From: Desulfobulbus sp.
Lineage (GTDB): Bacteria > Desulfobacterota > Desulfobulbia > Desulfobulbales > Desulfobulbaceae
NCBI GenBank assembly: GCA_031280615.1
Contig: JAITGO010000021.1
Span: forward strand, 92,668-156,667
Direction of reading: 5' to 3'
Length of the DNA: 64,000 nt
The notes under the pieces were generated by a model. The model was not told where the DNA came from and did no database searches. It worked only from the letters and a program-made list of their open reading frames with translations. This document shows, piece after piece, positions 27,407-36,512 of this stretch; position 1 is the stretch's first letter, and every line of letters begins with the position of its first letter. The position numbers and the translations under genes were made by a program.

Positions 27407-30304
27407 TCACGCGCAGGGGAGCTTAATGCAAGCTGTCGACTCACGCTTTCCCACCACCGCGTTGGCATCGAGGAAGGCGATAAATTCATCGACCGGCAGC
27501 GGCTTGCTGTATACGAATCCTTGAATTTGCTCGCAGCGGTAGCGCTTGAGCCATTCGACCTGCGCCTCGGTCTCGACGCCTTCGGCCACCACGCTGATGC
27601 CCAGGTTGTGTGCCATGAGCATGATCGTTTCCACCAACTGAGCATCGCTGGCATCATCCGGCAGATCGCGGATGAAGGAGCGGTCTATCTTCAAGGTTCG
27701 AACCGGGAATTGCTTGAGGTAGGAAAGCGAGGAATAGCCGGTGCCGAAGTCGTCGATGGCGACGGCAATGCCAAGCTGCACCAGCTTGTCGAGGGTCGCC
27801 ACCGTGTTCGCCAGGTTGGTCATGATGGTGGTTTCGGTGACTTCCAGCTCAAGCCGCGACCCGGCAATATTGTATTTTGCCAAGAGGCCGGCGATCTGCT
27901 CCACCAGGTTTTCCTGGGCAAACTGCAAAGGCGACAAATTGACCGCGATCGTCAGGTCCGGGTAGCCGCGATACTCAAGCGTGCAGAGGACCTGGCAAAC
28001 GTATTCCAGAATTTGTTCCCCCAAGGGCACGATCAGGTTGGTCTCTTCCGCCAGGGAAATGAATTCGCTGAGATTGATCTCGCAGCCGTCCTTGTTCAGA
28101 CACCGTACCAGAGCCTCGGCCCCGACGACGGTGTTGGTGACAGGCTCGAATTTCGGCTGGAAGAACACGGTGAATTCACTGTCAAACACGGCCTGACGGA
28201 GTTGAATTTCCAACTGTTGCCGCATGGTAATGCGTTCGCCCAGATCGGAGGTAAACAGGCAGTAATTGTTTTTTCCCTTCGCCTTGGCATGATACATGGC
28301 GATATCGGCATGCTTGGTCAGGGTGCCGGCATCGTCGCCGGCAGCGGGATACAAGGCTACCCCGACGCTGGCCGTGATGTAGAGGTCGTTACCCGCCACG
28401 TTGAAGGGATCGGCAAAACAGCCCATCAACCTCTTGACCATCTCGAGCAAGACCGATTCCGTAGCGATCGCCGCCACCAGAATCAAGAACTCGTCGCCGC
28501 CCTGGCGGGCCACGGTATCTTCCTCCCTCAGAGCCGCTACCAGCCGCTTGGCCACCTGCATCAGCAGCATGTCGCCGTATTCGTGCCCCAGCGTGTCATT
28601 GACATTCTTGAAATTATCGAGATCGAGCAAAACCACCGCCAACTTGGTGCCCCGCCGCTTGACATGGGCGATGGACACCTTGATCCGATCAAGGGCCAGA
28701 CAGCGATTGGGCAGCCCGGTGAGGATATCGTGGTAGGCCTGATGAACGATCCGCTCCTCCTGGTGCTTCATGGTGCTGATATCGTGAAAAAGTCCCACGC
28801 AATGCGAGAGCGTGTTTCCCGAGTCGTTGATCGCGCTGATGCTCAGAATCTGGGGATAGATCTCGCCAGACTTACGTCGATTCCAAATTTCGCCGGACCA
28901 GCGGCCGTCTTCCACCAGCGCGCGCCAGAGGCGCTCGTAGAATTCCCTTCCATGCCGGCCCGATTGCAGTATCCGACAATTGCACCCCTGCACCTCTTCG
29001 GCGCTATAGCCGGTGATTTCGGTAAAAGCACGATTAACGGCCAGGATATTGGCGGAAGCATCGGTGATGACGATGCCTTCCAGGGCAGATTCGACCGCCT
29101 GTCGATAAATGTGCAACTGTTGCTCGGTTTGTGTCTGCTTGTCAGATTCGATGTGGACGATTTGGGACGGCCGATGGAACCGGTCGACGTAGGTGTTGAC
29201 GTGCAGCCCCAACAGACCGATTTCGCCGGGGGCCTCTTCGTCGGCACGCCCCCTAGTATCGCCCTCGATGGCACGTTGCATCTGCCCGGCCAGGCGGGAG
29301 AGCGGGGTGGTGATCATCGAGCCGAAAAACAGACAGAACAGGATCGCAACCGCCAGGGCGCCAACGACGACCAGGCCGATGATCCGCCCCAGATTGGACA
29401 GGGGAGCGAAGACCTCATCCTCGTAAACGGTCGAACCGACGATCCAACGCAGGTCGGGAATATAGTCGAAGGAGATGATTTTTTGTTTGAGCCTGCCGTC
29501 TTCTTTGTCCTGCCATGCATAACGAAACATCCCTTTCTTCATCGTGACCATGCGATGAAACACCGACTTGGCCAAGGTGTTGGTATGCAAAAACACATTG
29601 CCCTGCAGCCAGGGATGCAAGAGCAAGGTTCCCTCGGCGGTGATCACGAAGGTGTAGCCCATCTGGCCGAAACGGTACGATTTCAGGCCCCTGCGGAGAT
29701 CGTTGGTCAAAAAGCTCATGTCCCGGCGATCGCACGACACCGAGACGATCCAATCCCATGGGGCAAAATACAGCATATACAGGGCCTTAGAACGGACCTG
29801 GGCATCGTCGGGATTCTGCCACTCGTATTCGAGGTATCCGTTCTTGCTGAACATCTGTTGCTGAACAAATTGATGCGCAGATAAATCGGCGTGCCGCAAG
29901 GCCGGGTTGGTGTGCACGAGCGCGATTCCCTGGCTCGACAACGCATAGATGGAACCATTGGCGCCAATGGACTGTCGCAGAAGCATTTTCTCTCCTTTGG
30001 CCCGGGCCTCGACTGCGTCGAGTTGGCCGGATTGCACCAGGCGTTCCAACCCCTCCAGTTGGGCGATATTGGCTTTGGCAAGTGTGCGCAAATGGTTGTG
30101 CATGGCCATGTCAGCGCCCTGTTCCACGACATTCTTGAGCGAGGCCGTGGAAATGGCCAGCCGCTCCACGGTGTTGCTCCGCACCTTGTTGTAGATGGCG
30201 GCATAGATGATCAGGCCGGAGGCGAGCAGGATGACGGCAATGGCCGCGGAAAATGAAGCGGCCATACGATACTTGATGGAAAGGCGCCGGGGCAGGATGG
30301 ACAT
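27407..30304 (-). CDS. Cache - PAS - GGDEF - EAL c-di-GMP turnover protein
   Basis: 965 residues from the ATG at 30304, which has an excellent binding site (AGGAGGTGTGCCG); the frame extends to 30325. Two membrane helices (about residues 13-37 and 310-335) flank a periplasmic Cache-type sensor. A PAS domain follows at about 400-520. The cyclase motif RQGGDEFLIL (about residue 601) is intact. In the phosphodiesterase domain AEALVR (about 731), VNLSP, LELEVTET, AIDDFGTGYSSL and VVAEGVET are all present. Both activities are therefore plausible and the net output cannot be told. It heads a minus-strand block with a chemoreceptor and a hybrid kinase. Confidence 0.95.
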   Translation of the reverse strand: MSILPRRLSIKYRMAASFSAAIAVILLASGLIIYAAIYNKVRSNTVERLAISTASLKNVVEQGADMAMHNHLRTLAKANIAQLEGLERLVQSGQLDAVEARAKGEKMLLRQSIGANGSIYALSSQGIALVHTNPALRHADLSAHQFVQQQMFSKNGYLEYEWQNPDDAQVRSKALYMLYFAPWDWIVSVSCDRRDMSFLTNDLRRGLKSYRFGQMGYTFVITAEGTLLLHPWLQGNVFLHTNTLAKSVFHRMVTMKKGMFRYAWQDKEDGRLKQKIISFDYIPDLRWIVGSTVYEDEVFAPLSNLGRIIGLVVVGALAVAILFCLFFGSMITTPLSRLAGQMQRAIEGDTRGRADEEAPGEIGLLGLHVNTYVDRFHRPSQIVHIESDKQTQTEQQLHIYRQAVESALEGIVITDASANILAVNRAFTEITGYSAEEVQGCNCRILQSGRHGREFYERLWRALVEDGRWSGEIWNRRKSGEIYPQILSISAINDSGNTLSHCVGLFHDISTMKHQEERIVHQAYHDILTGLPNRCLALDRIKVSIAHVKRRGTKLAVVLLDLDNFKNVNDTLGHEYGDMLLMQVAKRLVAALREEDTVARQGGDEFLILVAAIATESVLLEMVKRLMGCFADPFNVAGNDLYITASVGVALYPAAGDDAGTLTKHADIAMYHAKAKGKNNYCLFTSDLGERITMRQQLEIQLRQAVFDSEFTVFFQPKFEPVTNTVVGAEALVRCLNKDGCEINLSEFISLAEETNLIVPLGEQILEYVCQVLCTLEYRGYPDLTIAVNLSPLQFAQENLVEQIAGLLAKYNIAGSRLELEVTETTIMTNLANTVATLDKLVQLGIAVAIDDFGTGYSSLSYLKQFPVRTLKIDRSFIRDLPDDASDAQLVETIMLMAHNLGISVVAEGVETEAQVEWLKRYRCEQIQGFVYSKPLPVDEFIAFLDANAVVGKRESTACIKLPCA

Positions 30305-31641
30305 CGGCACACCTCCTAATGCCACCTGGCAAATAAGAAGGGAACAGAGCCAAACGATGGCCGGCGGTATTTCGGGGTAGGTGCTCGTAAAGAAGGGTCG
30401 GTAGCGACTACAGGTACAACAGGCAGCCTTTTTTCGGACGACGGCCCGTCATGACCAACGAGCGCAAAATCAACTGCGAACCGGTCAGACTCCAAAAAAC
30501 GCGCTGAAACAGCTCGCTTGCCGGGAATGACAACAAAGAGAATTGCACCCCAGCCAAGAATTTCACCAAAAACAACACGCTCGTCCCCTGTCCTTTCGGA
30601 TTGCCCTTGCCGTCCTTTTTTCATTACCTTTCCTCTTTGAACCTCTGCTTGCCCGTCATAAGACAAAACAAATTTTGCCTTTGTAGTAAAAATTATATAG
30701 GCACATTCAAAAAAAGATAATGAAAAATACTTATCGAAAAAAATACCGATACACAACGAGATAAATATAAAAATTACATGGTATTACATGGTAGTAATCA
30801 TAAGGTAAAAAGATATTTTACTATAAATTTTTGAGGCAATCTCGACAGTGAAAACCAACAAAAAAAGCGTATGCGAGATTGCGACAGTCACCGCAAGCGG
30901 TTCATGATGCCCCGTCGTTTCGTTTAACACTCCATTCATTCGATCGAGGCTTGACCGCCACGTTATCGGCATCGACTATCCGCTCGCCCCTGGTTGACCG
31001 CACGCGCTTCGACGCAATGAAGGTGCCAAGGCTGCATGGGCCTTCTTTTGGCGCCTTTTTCGCCGCGCCCCTTACATCAGTGAAAAAGGAGCCGAGCGGA
31101 CGGTTGCCAAATTCTTCGGTTCGTTTGCCCCGCCATCACCACAAATACATATTTTCACCAACAATGAATATTCGTAACAACAACAATTCCATCGCTTCAA
31201 TCAACTGAAATAATTCAATATAAAATCTCTCCGCCCACGCTTGACATAATCATTTTAATATAGTTTAAGTAGTGGAAATTAACTACAAACGAAAATGAAA
31301 TTCACCCCCGACCTCTTCAACGGTTATCGACCGCTTATTCGCGCCCATCGACTCTGCTGCAAGCAAAACGCTTCGGCGGGGCAACCCTCTATAAAAGCCT
31401 TGGTACGGCAAATACCCCAAGGCCGGGCATGTTCCCTCGGTTTCGCCAGGTCGTGCACCCCAACCGACAGGCAAATCAACCACGATGAGCGGCTGAACGC
31501 CGAATCGACTGACCGGCAACTCTTCGACAACGCAGCGCAAGGAATCTTCCCGGCCGCTCCGGGCCAACGTTCGCCGGATCCCGCCCCACATCCCATCGTT
31601 TCGCCCATATTGGTTTTCAATCACTTGCAGAGGATAAACAT
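30305..31641. other. Long non-coding region, AT-rich in the middle
   Basis: No gene can be supported in about 1.3 kb. Frames on both strands (for example 30316-30756 minus, 31295-31648 plus and 31283-31624 minus) lack binding sites and show no recognisable protein. The stretch 30650-30860 and 31150-31300 is strongly AT-rich. TTGACA at 31241 could be a -35 box for the gene at 31642, but the -10 spacing is ambiguous. A degenerate palindromic repeat lies at 30448-30532. Confidence 0.5.
30448..30532. repeat. Degenerate palindromic repeat (REP/BIME-like)
   Basis: The two ends are imperfect inverted copies. GTCATGACCAACGAGCG at the left end matches, in reverse complement, AGCTCGCTTGCCGGGAATGAC at the right end, with short gaps. 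The TGACAA-type outer end resembles that of the element at 33182-33298. Confidence 0.4.
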
Positions 31642-33039
31642 ATGTTGAGCATGCTACGCTTGGTCGGGAAAAAACGTCTGGCCGTAGGCGCCCAAACCGT
31701 TGTGCACGATCTTGCCGGCCAACGTGAACCGAACCGGTCCTTCAGCCAGCCGCAGGCCGCGTTCAAGCGGGCCTTCACCCGGTTGAATTCCTTTATGGTC
31801 GGCCACGTTCGCGGCAGTATCGAAACAGCCGCCGTGGCACCGCTCACCCCAGCCGCCTCCGACCAGTCCGCGCCGTGCTCGGAGGCCCTCTTCGGCGGTG
31901 TCGACCGGAATCAAAGTACCCGCCATTACCCGATCGGCAGCCACACCGCTTCGTCAGGAAGCGTTGACCAAGCCTGCCGTCATTCTGCCACGGTCATCGA
32001 CGAAATCGGTCGAAGCGGCATACTCACCGACCAAGTTATGCAGCGGATGCACACCATGGGACAGGACATCGACCGGCTGACCGGGACCATGGCCCAGTTG
32101 GACCATCAGTCGCGAACCATCGATTCGATCATCGAAAACATTTCCGACATCGTCGTTCATACCGGCCTGCTCTCCCTCAATGCATCCATCGAGTCGGCAA
32201 GGGCTGGGGCGCAGGGTGCCGGTTTCGGGATCATTGCCCAGGAAATCCGGCAGCTCTCCCGGGAAACCTCTCTGGCGGCCATGGAAGTCAAGAATTCGCT
32301 CCTGGCGGTCAGCGAACTGATCAAGGAAACCGTCGGGGCGGTGGAACAGATGCAGGAAAGGGTCGCGTTGGGCGTGCGGGGCAGCCGCGAGGCTTCGGCC
32401 GGCCTACGGCAGGTTGATCACCAGAATCACCGGCAATTCCACGCACAACTGGAATCGGTGATCAATTCGGTGGGCGATCAATTGCAAGCGGTGGCCCGGC
32501 TTGCCGACGCTTTGGCCAAGATCGCCAATATCGGCAAGGACGGAAAGAACAACAGTAACGACCTGGCGGAGCTGGCGGAAAATATCAAAACCTTGACCGA
32601 GCAACAGCTGCTGGCCACCGGCCTGTTCATTCTGCCCCAGTATCGCCAGGTTGAGGAGGCGGTAGCTGCGGTGGCCAAAGATCCGGATCTGTTTGCGCCC
32701 ACCGATCGCACCGACAAGGCCCTGCAGCAGCATCTGCAACAGCTGCCCTACTTCGAATTGATGTATGTAACCGATACCGAGGGTGTGCAGATTTCAAGTA
32801 GCATTCATCGCCAGGGCATGGCCACGATGTGCAATCCTGCATCGAAAGGCAGGGACTGGAGCGACAGGGAGTGGTTCCGCAACGTTCGGGACAAGCAAAG
32901 ATCCTATATCTCCGACATGTACAAATCGGAAGCCACCGATGCCTTTTGCCTTACCATCTCGGTTCCGGTGTACTGTAACGGCAACTGGGCCGGCGTACTG
33001 GGCGCGGATATCAACTTCGCGGACCTGTTTGCCATCTAG
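31642..33039 (+). CDS. Soluble chemoreceptor-like protein, MCP signalling core with C-terminal Cache/PDC sensor
   Basis: A 465-residue cytoplasmic protein. Residues about 100-275 form a helical signalling core whose tip (HTGLLSLNASIESARAGAQG) is a diverged version of the chemoreceptor hairpin NLLALNAxIEAARAG. The C-terminal part (about 310-465) reads like a Cache/PDC sensor: MYVTDTEGVQISSS, then DREWFRNVRD and WAGVLGADINFADLF. No membrane helix is visible, so sensor and signalling parts are in reverse order and both are cytoplasmic. The start follows GAGGATAAACAT. It stands alone between non-coding stretches, with an intrinsic terminator after it. The ligand and any partner kinase are unknown. 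Confidence 0.8.
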   Translation: MLSMLRLVGKKRLAVGAQTVVHDLAGQREPNRSFSQPQAAFKRAFTRLNSFMVGHVRGSIETAAVAPLTPAASDQSAPCSEALFGGVDRNQSTRHYPIGSHTASSGSVDQACRHSATVIDEIGRSGILTDQVMQRMHTMGQDIDRLTGTMAQLDHQSRTIDSIIENISDIVVHTGLLSLNASIESARAGAQGAGFGIIAQEIRQLSRETSLAAMEVKNSLLAVSELIKETVGAVEQMQERVALGVRGSREASAGLRQVDHQNHRQFHAQLESVINSVGDQLQAVARLADALAKIANIGKDGKNNSNDLAELAENIKTLTEQQLLATGLFILPQYRQVEEAVAAVAKDPDLFAPTDRTDKALQQHLQQLPYFELMYVTDTEGVQISSSIHRQGMATMCNPASKGRDWSDREWFRNVRDKQRSYISDMYKSEATDAFCLTISVPVYCNGNWAGVLGADINFADLFAI

Positions 33040-33065
33040 GTTCGTTTCGGTCTTTTTTCTCGACG

Positions 33066-33091
33066 AGGCCGCACCATGGTGCGGCCTTTTT
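33066..33091 (+). terminator. Intrinsic terminator after soluble chemoreceptor gene
   Basis: A perfect 22-base palindrome (33066-33087) centred on CATG is followed by TTTT. Confidence 0.85.
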
Positions 33092-33399
33092 CATTCTGAT
33101 TCTGATTACCATCGAACTTCAGCCAGGCTCGTTCGCGGGCAATCGGTGGTGTTCTTTACTACGGAAGCCGGTTGGTAGAAGGAGATCTCTCGCTGCTGTT
33201 CGAGATGACAATCTGCCCAGCATTGTCAATGTGACTGGGGATGTCATTGTGCCGAACGCTTCTGCTTGTCATTCGACGAATGCAGAGAGAAAAATCTCAG
33301 GAAATTTCAACGAAATACCGTCCAAGGTGAAATCGGCTGAATTTGAGTGGCACTCTGTTTTTTGGTTGAACGGGCAACAACAGGATTATTTCTTCCCGC
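33092..33399. other. Spacer with repeat element, no gene
   Basis: No supported gene lies between the terminator at 33066-33091 and the convergent phosphodiesterase gene. A frame at 33231-33446 is without a binding site and overlaps the repeat at 33182-33298. Confidence 0.5.
33182..33298. repeat. Palindromic repeat element (BIME/MITE-like), degenerate
   Basis: The left arm at 33182-33211 (GAGATCTCTCGCTGC…GATGACAA) and the right arm at 33266-33298 are imperfect inverted copies around a centre of about 54 bases. The consensus GAGATTTCTCGCTGC…AATGACAA resembles a dispersed repeat seen in many proteobacterial genomes. This copy has several mismatches. Confidence 0.6.
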
Positions 33400-34284
33400 C
33401 TACTCCGAAGGGGAAACAGTTTGTTTATCCGGCAGGAAATCGGTGAAGACGCCGGTTACGCCCGCTCCGAACAGCTGCCGTTGCCGGACCGGATCGTTGA
33501 CCGTGAAGACATTGACATGAATTCCAGCCGACCTCATGGCCCGAAGAATGGCAAAATCGACGAGTGTATCCGCAAGATGGTAGGCACAGGCCTCCAGAGC
33601 CCGGAGATAGTCGATCGGATCGGGTGGATGTTCCCCCTCCTGCAGGACGGCAAGGGCGATTGTCGGCGCAAGGCTGCGGCAGAGGCGGAGCATGGGGTGG
33701 TTGAAGGAAGAAAGGAGGACGAGGGCATCGGCCCGCGCAGCGGCCACCTCGCGGATCACCGTAGTCGCCAGTCGCTCGTTGACCAGGGGCTGCTCCATGT
33801 CCTTCAGTTCGATATTCAGCGGCATCCGGTGCACAACGGCCCAGGCCAGGACTTCCCGCAGGGTGGGGATCCGCAGGGGCAAGGAAGCGAGTACCTGTCC
33901 ACGGTCGGCGATGCCGCTGGCAAGGGTGCCAAAGGGATCGTGCCGCAGAAACCACGCCCCCGTGTCGAGCCGGCGCAATTGGTCAAGCCGCCAATCGACG
34001 ACGGCCAGACTGGCCAATCCCAATTCGGCGGCCATCAGGACGGCATCGGTGGTTCTGACCAGCTGGTGATCGTGGCAGACCATTGCCACCCCGTCCTTGC
34101 TGAGCCGGACATCGAGTTCGATCATGCCACAGCGGCCCAGGCTGTCCGCAAACGCGGCCATGGTGTTTTCCGGAAAGCAGGCGCGGTGGCCGCGGTGGGC
34201 CACCAGGAGCGGGCCCGGGGCGCATTGATCGAAAAAACGAGGTAGCCGTTGGTCTTGTCCGATCACCGGTGGCCGGCCTTTCAA
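33400..34284 (-). CDS. Glycerophosphodiester phosphodiesterase family protein
   Basis: A 294-residue GDPD-type TIM-barrel hydrolase that splits glycerophosphodiesters into glycerol-3-phosphate and an alcohol. The active-site motif VAHRGHRACFPENT is near the N-terminus, followed by IELDVRLSKDGVAMVCHD, which supplies the metal-binding Glu/Asp and a catalytic His. Later come NIELKD and the C-terminal VFTDFLPDK. The start is a TTG overlapping the TGA of the upstream TPM gene (TTGA), so the start is inferred from coupling. No signal peptide is evident. It ends a run of envelope-related genes on this strand. Confidence 0.9.
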   Translation of the reverse strand: MKGRPPVIGQDQRLPRFFDQCAPGPLLVAHRGHRACFPENTMAAFADSLGRCGMIELDVRLSKDGVAMVCHDHQLVRTTDAVLMAAELGLASLAVVDWRLDQLRRLDTGAWFLRHDPFGTLASGIADRGQVLASLPLRIPTLREVLAWAVVHRMPLNIELKDMEQPLVNERLATTVIREVAAARADALVLLSSFNHPMLRLCRSLAPTIALAVLQEGEHPPDPIDYLRALEACAYHLADTLVDFAILRAMRSAGIHVNVFTVNDPVRQRQLFGAGVTGVFTDFLPDKQTVSPSE

Positions 34285-34985
34285 GCCAAGGGAGATTCTT
34301 CCGCGGTCGGGCCGCGATGGGCCAGAACGCCATCCTCACCGGCAATCAGCAGATTGTCCAATTCGTTGCGGTCATCGGTCGCGGGCGGGAAATGGATGTG
34401 GAGCATGACGCCGACTTTTTCGATGGTCGCACACAGGGTTTCGCCGGCGCGGCCCTCCCTGATCCCGGCTATCAAGGTATCGATCAGTCCTTGCCAGACA
34501 TGCGGGCCGATCCGCTCGTTGATCCCGCGGTCACCCAAAATCCAGACCCGGCGTTCCAAAACAGAGATATAGATCAGTACCCCGGTCGCATCCTTGGTGG
34601 CGTGCAACCTTTCCCCGTAAAAACGGTTTAAGGCCGCCCGCTCCACCTCCTCCTCGGCCCGCCGCTCGCTGATAAACAATCGTAATAGGCATGGCAGGCG
34701 CATCAGCAGCCGGGCCAGGGGAAAAAGCAGCAGCAGGAAGGCGAGAAAGAGCCAGAGCAGCCGATCGTGCCACCACAACAGGGAACCGGTGGTCAAAGCG
34801 GCGATCAGGGCCGTCGGCACCGACAACCAAGCCGCGCCGATCAAGGCCGCCTCGGGGTAGGAATGGCTGGCCGAAACCACCATGGGCACGATCTCGCCGG
34901 TGGTGCACCGCTCCATCTCCGCGACTGTCCCGGCAACGCGCTGCTGCTCTTCTTTGCTCAGAAACCGTTGAGCCAACATCCGCAT
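34281..34985 (-). CDS. TPM-domain membrane protein
   Basis: About 234 residues. An N-terminal segment (RFLSKEEQQRVAGTVAEMER, then TTGEIVPMVV) begins the TPM (YgcG-type) domain. Two adjacent membrane helices (about residues 45-100) interrupt it, and ERRVWILGDRGINERIG continues the domain. The ATG at 34985 is preferred because GGGAGG lies nine bases before it; an ATG at 34994 overlaps the upstream stop. It is the smaller of two adjacent TPM proteins in a LemA cluster. Related proteins are implicated in membrane-protein quality control and photosystem repair, but the role here is unknown. Confidence 0.82.
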   Translation of the reverse strand: MRMLAQRFLSKEEQQRVAGTVAEMERCTTGEIVPMVVSASHSYPEAALIGAAWLSVPTALIAALTTGSLLWWHDRLLWLFLAFLLLLFPLARLLMRLPCLLRLFISERRAEEEVERAALNRFYGERLHATKDATGVLIYISVLERRVWILGDRGINERIGPHVWQGLIDTLIAGIREGRAGETLCATIEKVGVMLHIHFPPATDDRNELDNLLIAGEDGVLAHRGPTAEESPLA

Positions 34986-34987
34986 GG

Positions 34988-35875
34988 TCACCATCCTCCC
35001 GACGCGCCTCCTCCGCCAAAACCGCCACCACCACCGCTGAACGAACCGCCGCCACCGAACGAACCACCGCCGAAACCGCCTATGAATCCGCCCGGATAAG
35101 AACCGCGTCTTCCGCCGCCGGCGGCCAACAGGCTGGCGAGCAGGCCACCCAGCATCCCGAGCGGCACCAGCGCCAGCAGAATCAGCCAGCCGAAGAGCCC
35201 GACAAACAGAGTTGCCGCCAGGGCGGGCGCAAACACCCCGCCCAGGCCGATCGCCAGCGGCTTGACCCGGCGAAAGAGCTTGCCGATCAAAATCAATCCG
35301 AACATCAGCACGATGAAATAAGGACCGTAGTCCTGGTCGCGGTGCTGCCGTTCCAGACCGCCCTTGCCCGCATATTCTCCCTTGACGGCGGCCACCATGG
35401 CCGACACCCCATCGATCACTCCCTGGTCAAAGGCACCCCGTTTGAAGGCGGGCACGATTTTCTCCCGAATGATCCGGCCGGCCACCAAATCGGTCAACTT
35501 GCCTTCCAGGCCATAGCCCGTCTCGATGCGGATCTTGCGGTCGGCCACGGCCACCAGCAGCAAGGCGCCGTTATCCAAACCTTTTTGGCCGATTTTCCAG
35601 GCCTCGGCCACTTTGAGCGAGTACTGTTCCAGCGACTCTCCTTCCAGGCTGGGGACGGTCAGCACCACGATCTGGGTCGACTCGCTACGGGCCAATTCCG
35701 CCAGCGACCGGTCGAGCAGATCAATCGTTGCCACGGAAAGCACATGGGCGGTGTCGTTGACCCTGCCGGCCAGCGGCGGGACCTCCAGCGCCCAGGCCGG
35801 AACGGCCAAGCCGCCCAGCAGCAGCACGAGCAAGCAGAGCGTCAAAAGCGGGCCATGCAAACGGAAGGCGGCCAT
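34988..35875 (-). CDS. TPM-domain (YgcG-like) exported protein with Gly-rich tail
   Basis: About 295 residues. The signal peptide (PLLTLCLLVLLLGGLAVPAWA) precedes the TPM domain, which shows VNDTAHVLS, STQIVVLTVPSLEGES, DNGALLLVAVADRKIRIETG and YGLEG. Then come two membrane segments and an extreme Gly/Ser-rich C-terminus (about the last 40 residues), typical of YgcG proteins. Start choices are a GTG at 35884 overlapping the LemA stop and the ATG at 35875. It follows the LemA gene directly, the standard pairing for these families. Confidence 0.87.
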   Translation of the reverse strand: MAAFRLHGPLLTLCLLVLLLGGLAVPAWALEVPPLAGRVNDTAHVLSVATIDLLDRSLAELARSESTQIVVLTVPSLEGESLEQYSLKVAEAWKIGQKGLDNGALLLVAVADRKIRIETGYGLEGKLTDLVAGRIIREKIVPAFKRGAFDQGVIDGVSAMVAAVKGEYAGKGGLERQHRDQDYGPYFIVLMFGLILIGKLFRRVKPLAIGLGGVFAPALAATLFVGLFGWLILLALVPLGMLGGLLASLLAAGGGRRGSYPGGFIGGFGGGSFGGGGSFSGGGGGFGGGGASGGW

Positions 35876-35880
35876 TGCGT

Positions 35881-36474
35881 TCACCGGGTCCGGAAATCGA
35901 CCTTGGGTACTTCGCGCGCCTCCTGGGTGGCCTTGAAGTACTCCTTGCGCTCCAAATGGAGCAGCAGGCTGTTGGTCAGGCTTTCGGGAAAGGCCCGGAT
36001 GGAGCTGTTGAAGGTCTCGACCGCCTGGTTGTAACGCTGGCGGGCCACGTTGATCCGGTTCTCCGTGCCTTCGAGCTGGTTCTGCAAATCGAGGAAGTTT
36101 TGGTTGGCCTTGAGGTCCGGATACCGTTCCGCCACCACCATCAACCGGGACAGGGCAGAGCCCAGCTCGCCCTGGGTCTGCTGCAGTTGCTGCATGGCCG
36201 TGGCGTTGCCCAGGTCGTTGGTGGACAGATGCACTGCCGTGGCCTTGGCGCGGGCATTGATCACCGCCTCCAGGGTTTCCTTCTCATGGCCGGCATACCC
36301 CTTGACGGTTTCCACCAGATTGGGGATCAGGTCCGCGCGCCGTTGCAGGTTGGCCTCGATATCGCCCCATGCCTTGAACACCGCCTCCTCCTTGCCCTGC
36401 AGGGAGTTGTAGCCGCACCCGGATACCAGCAGCAGCAGGATGATGGCCGTCAGTTGTCGCAGTCGCGTTTTCAT
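35881..36474 (-). CDS. lemA: LemA family lipoprotein
   Basis: 197 residues from the ATG at 36474, which has the binding site AAGGAGACGAC. A lipobox (LLLVSGC) shows that it is lipidated. The helical LemA domain contains [20 protein letters not shown], the [14 protein letters not shown] stretch and the [19 protein letters not shown] pattern near the end. An upstream in-frame extension to 36843 lies inside the neighbouring gmhB gene and is not believed. It heads a LemA-TPM-TPM-GDPD set with overlapping or adjacent starts. The molecular function of LemA is unknown. Confidence 0.93.
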   Translation of the reverse strand: MKTRLRQLTAIILLLLVSGCGYNSLQGKEEAVFKAWGDIEANLQRRADLIPNLVETVKGYAGHEKETLEAVINARAKATAVHLSTNDLGNATAMQQLQQTQGELGSALSRLMVVAERYPDLKANQNFLDLQNQLEGTENRINVARQRYNQAVETFNSSIRAFPESLTNSLLLHLERKEYFKATQEAREVPKVDFRTR

Positions 36475-36512
36475 GTCGTCTCCTTGAACGAAATCAAAAG
36501 TGTTTGCCCGAT

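Noticed and set aside
30316..30756. 146-residue minus-strand frame
   Set aside because: It runs through a palindromic repeat and the upstream region of the GGDEF-EAL gene, with no binding site or recognised content.
31295..31648. 117-residue plus-strand frame upstream of the soluble chemoreceptor
   Set aside because: No binding site, overlaps the real start, and its composition is unlike its neighbours.
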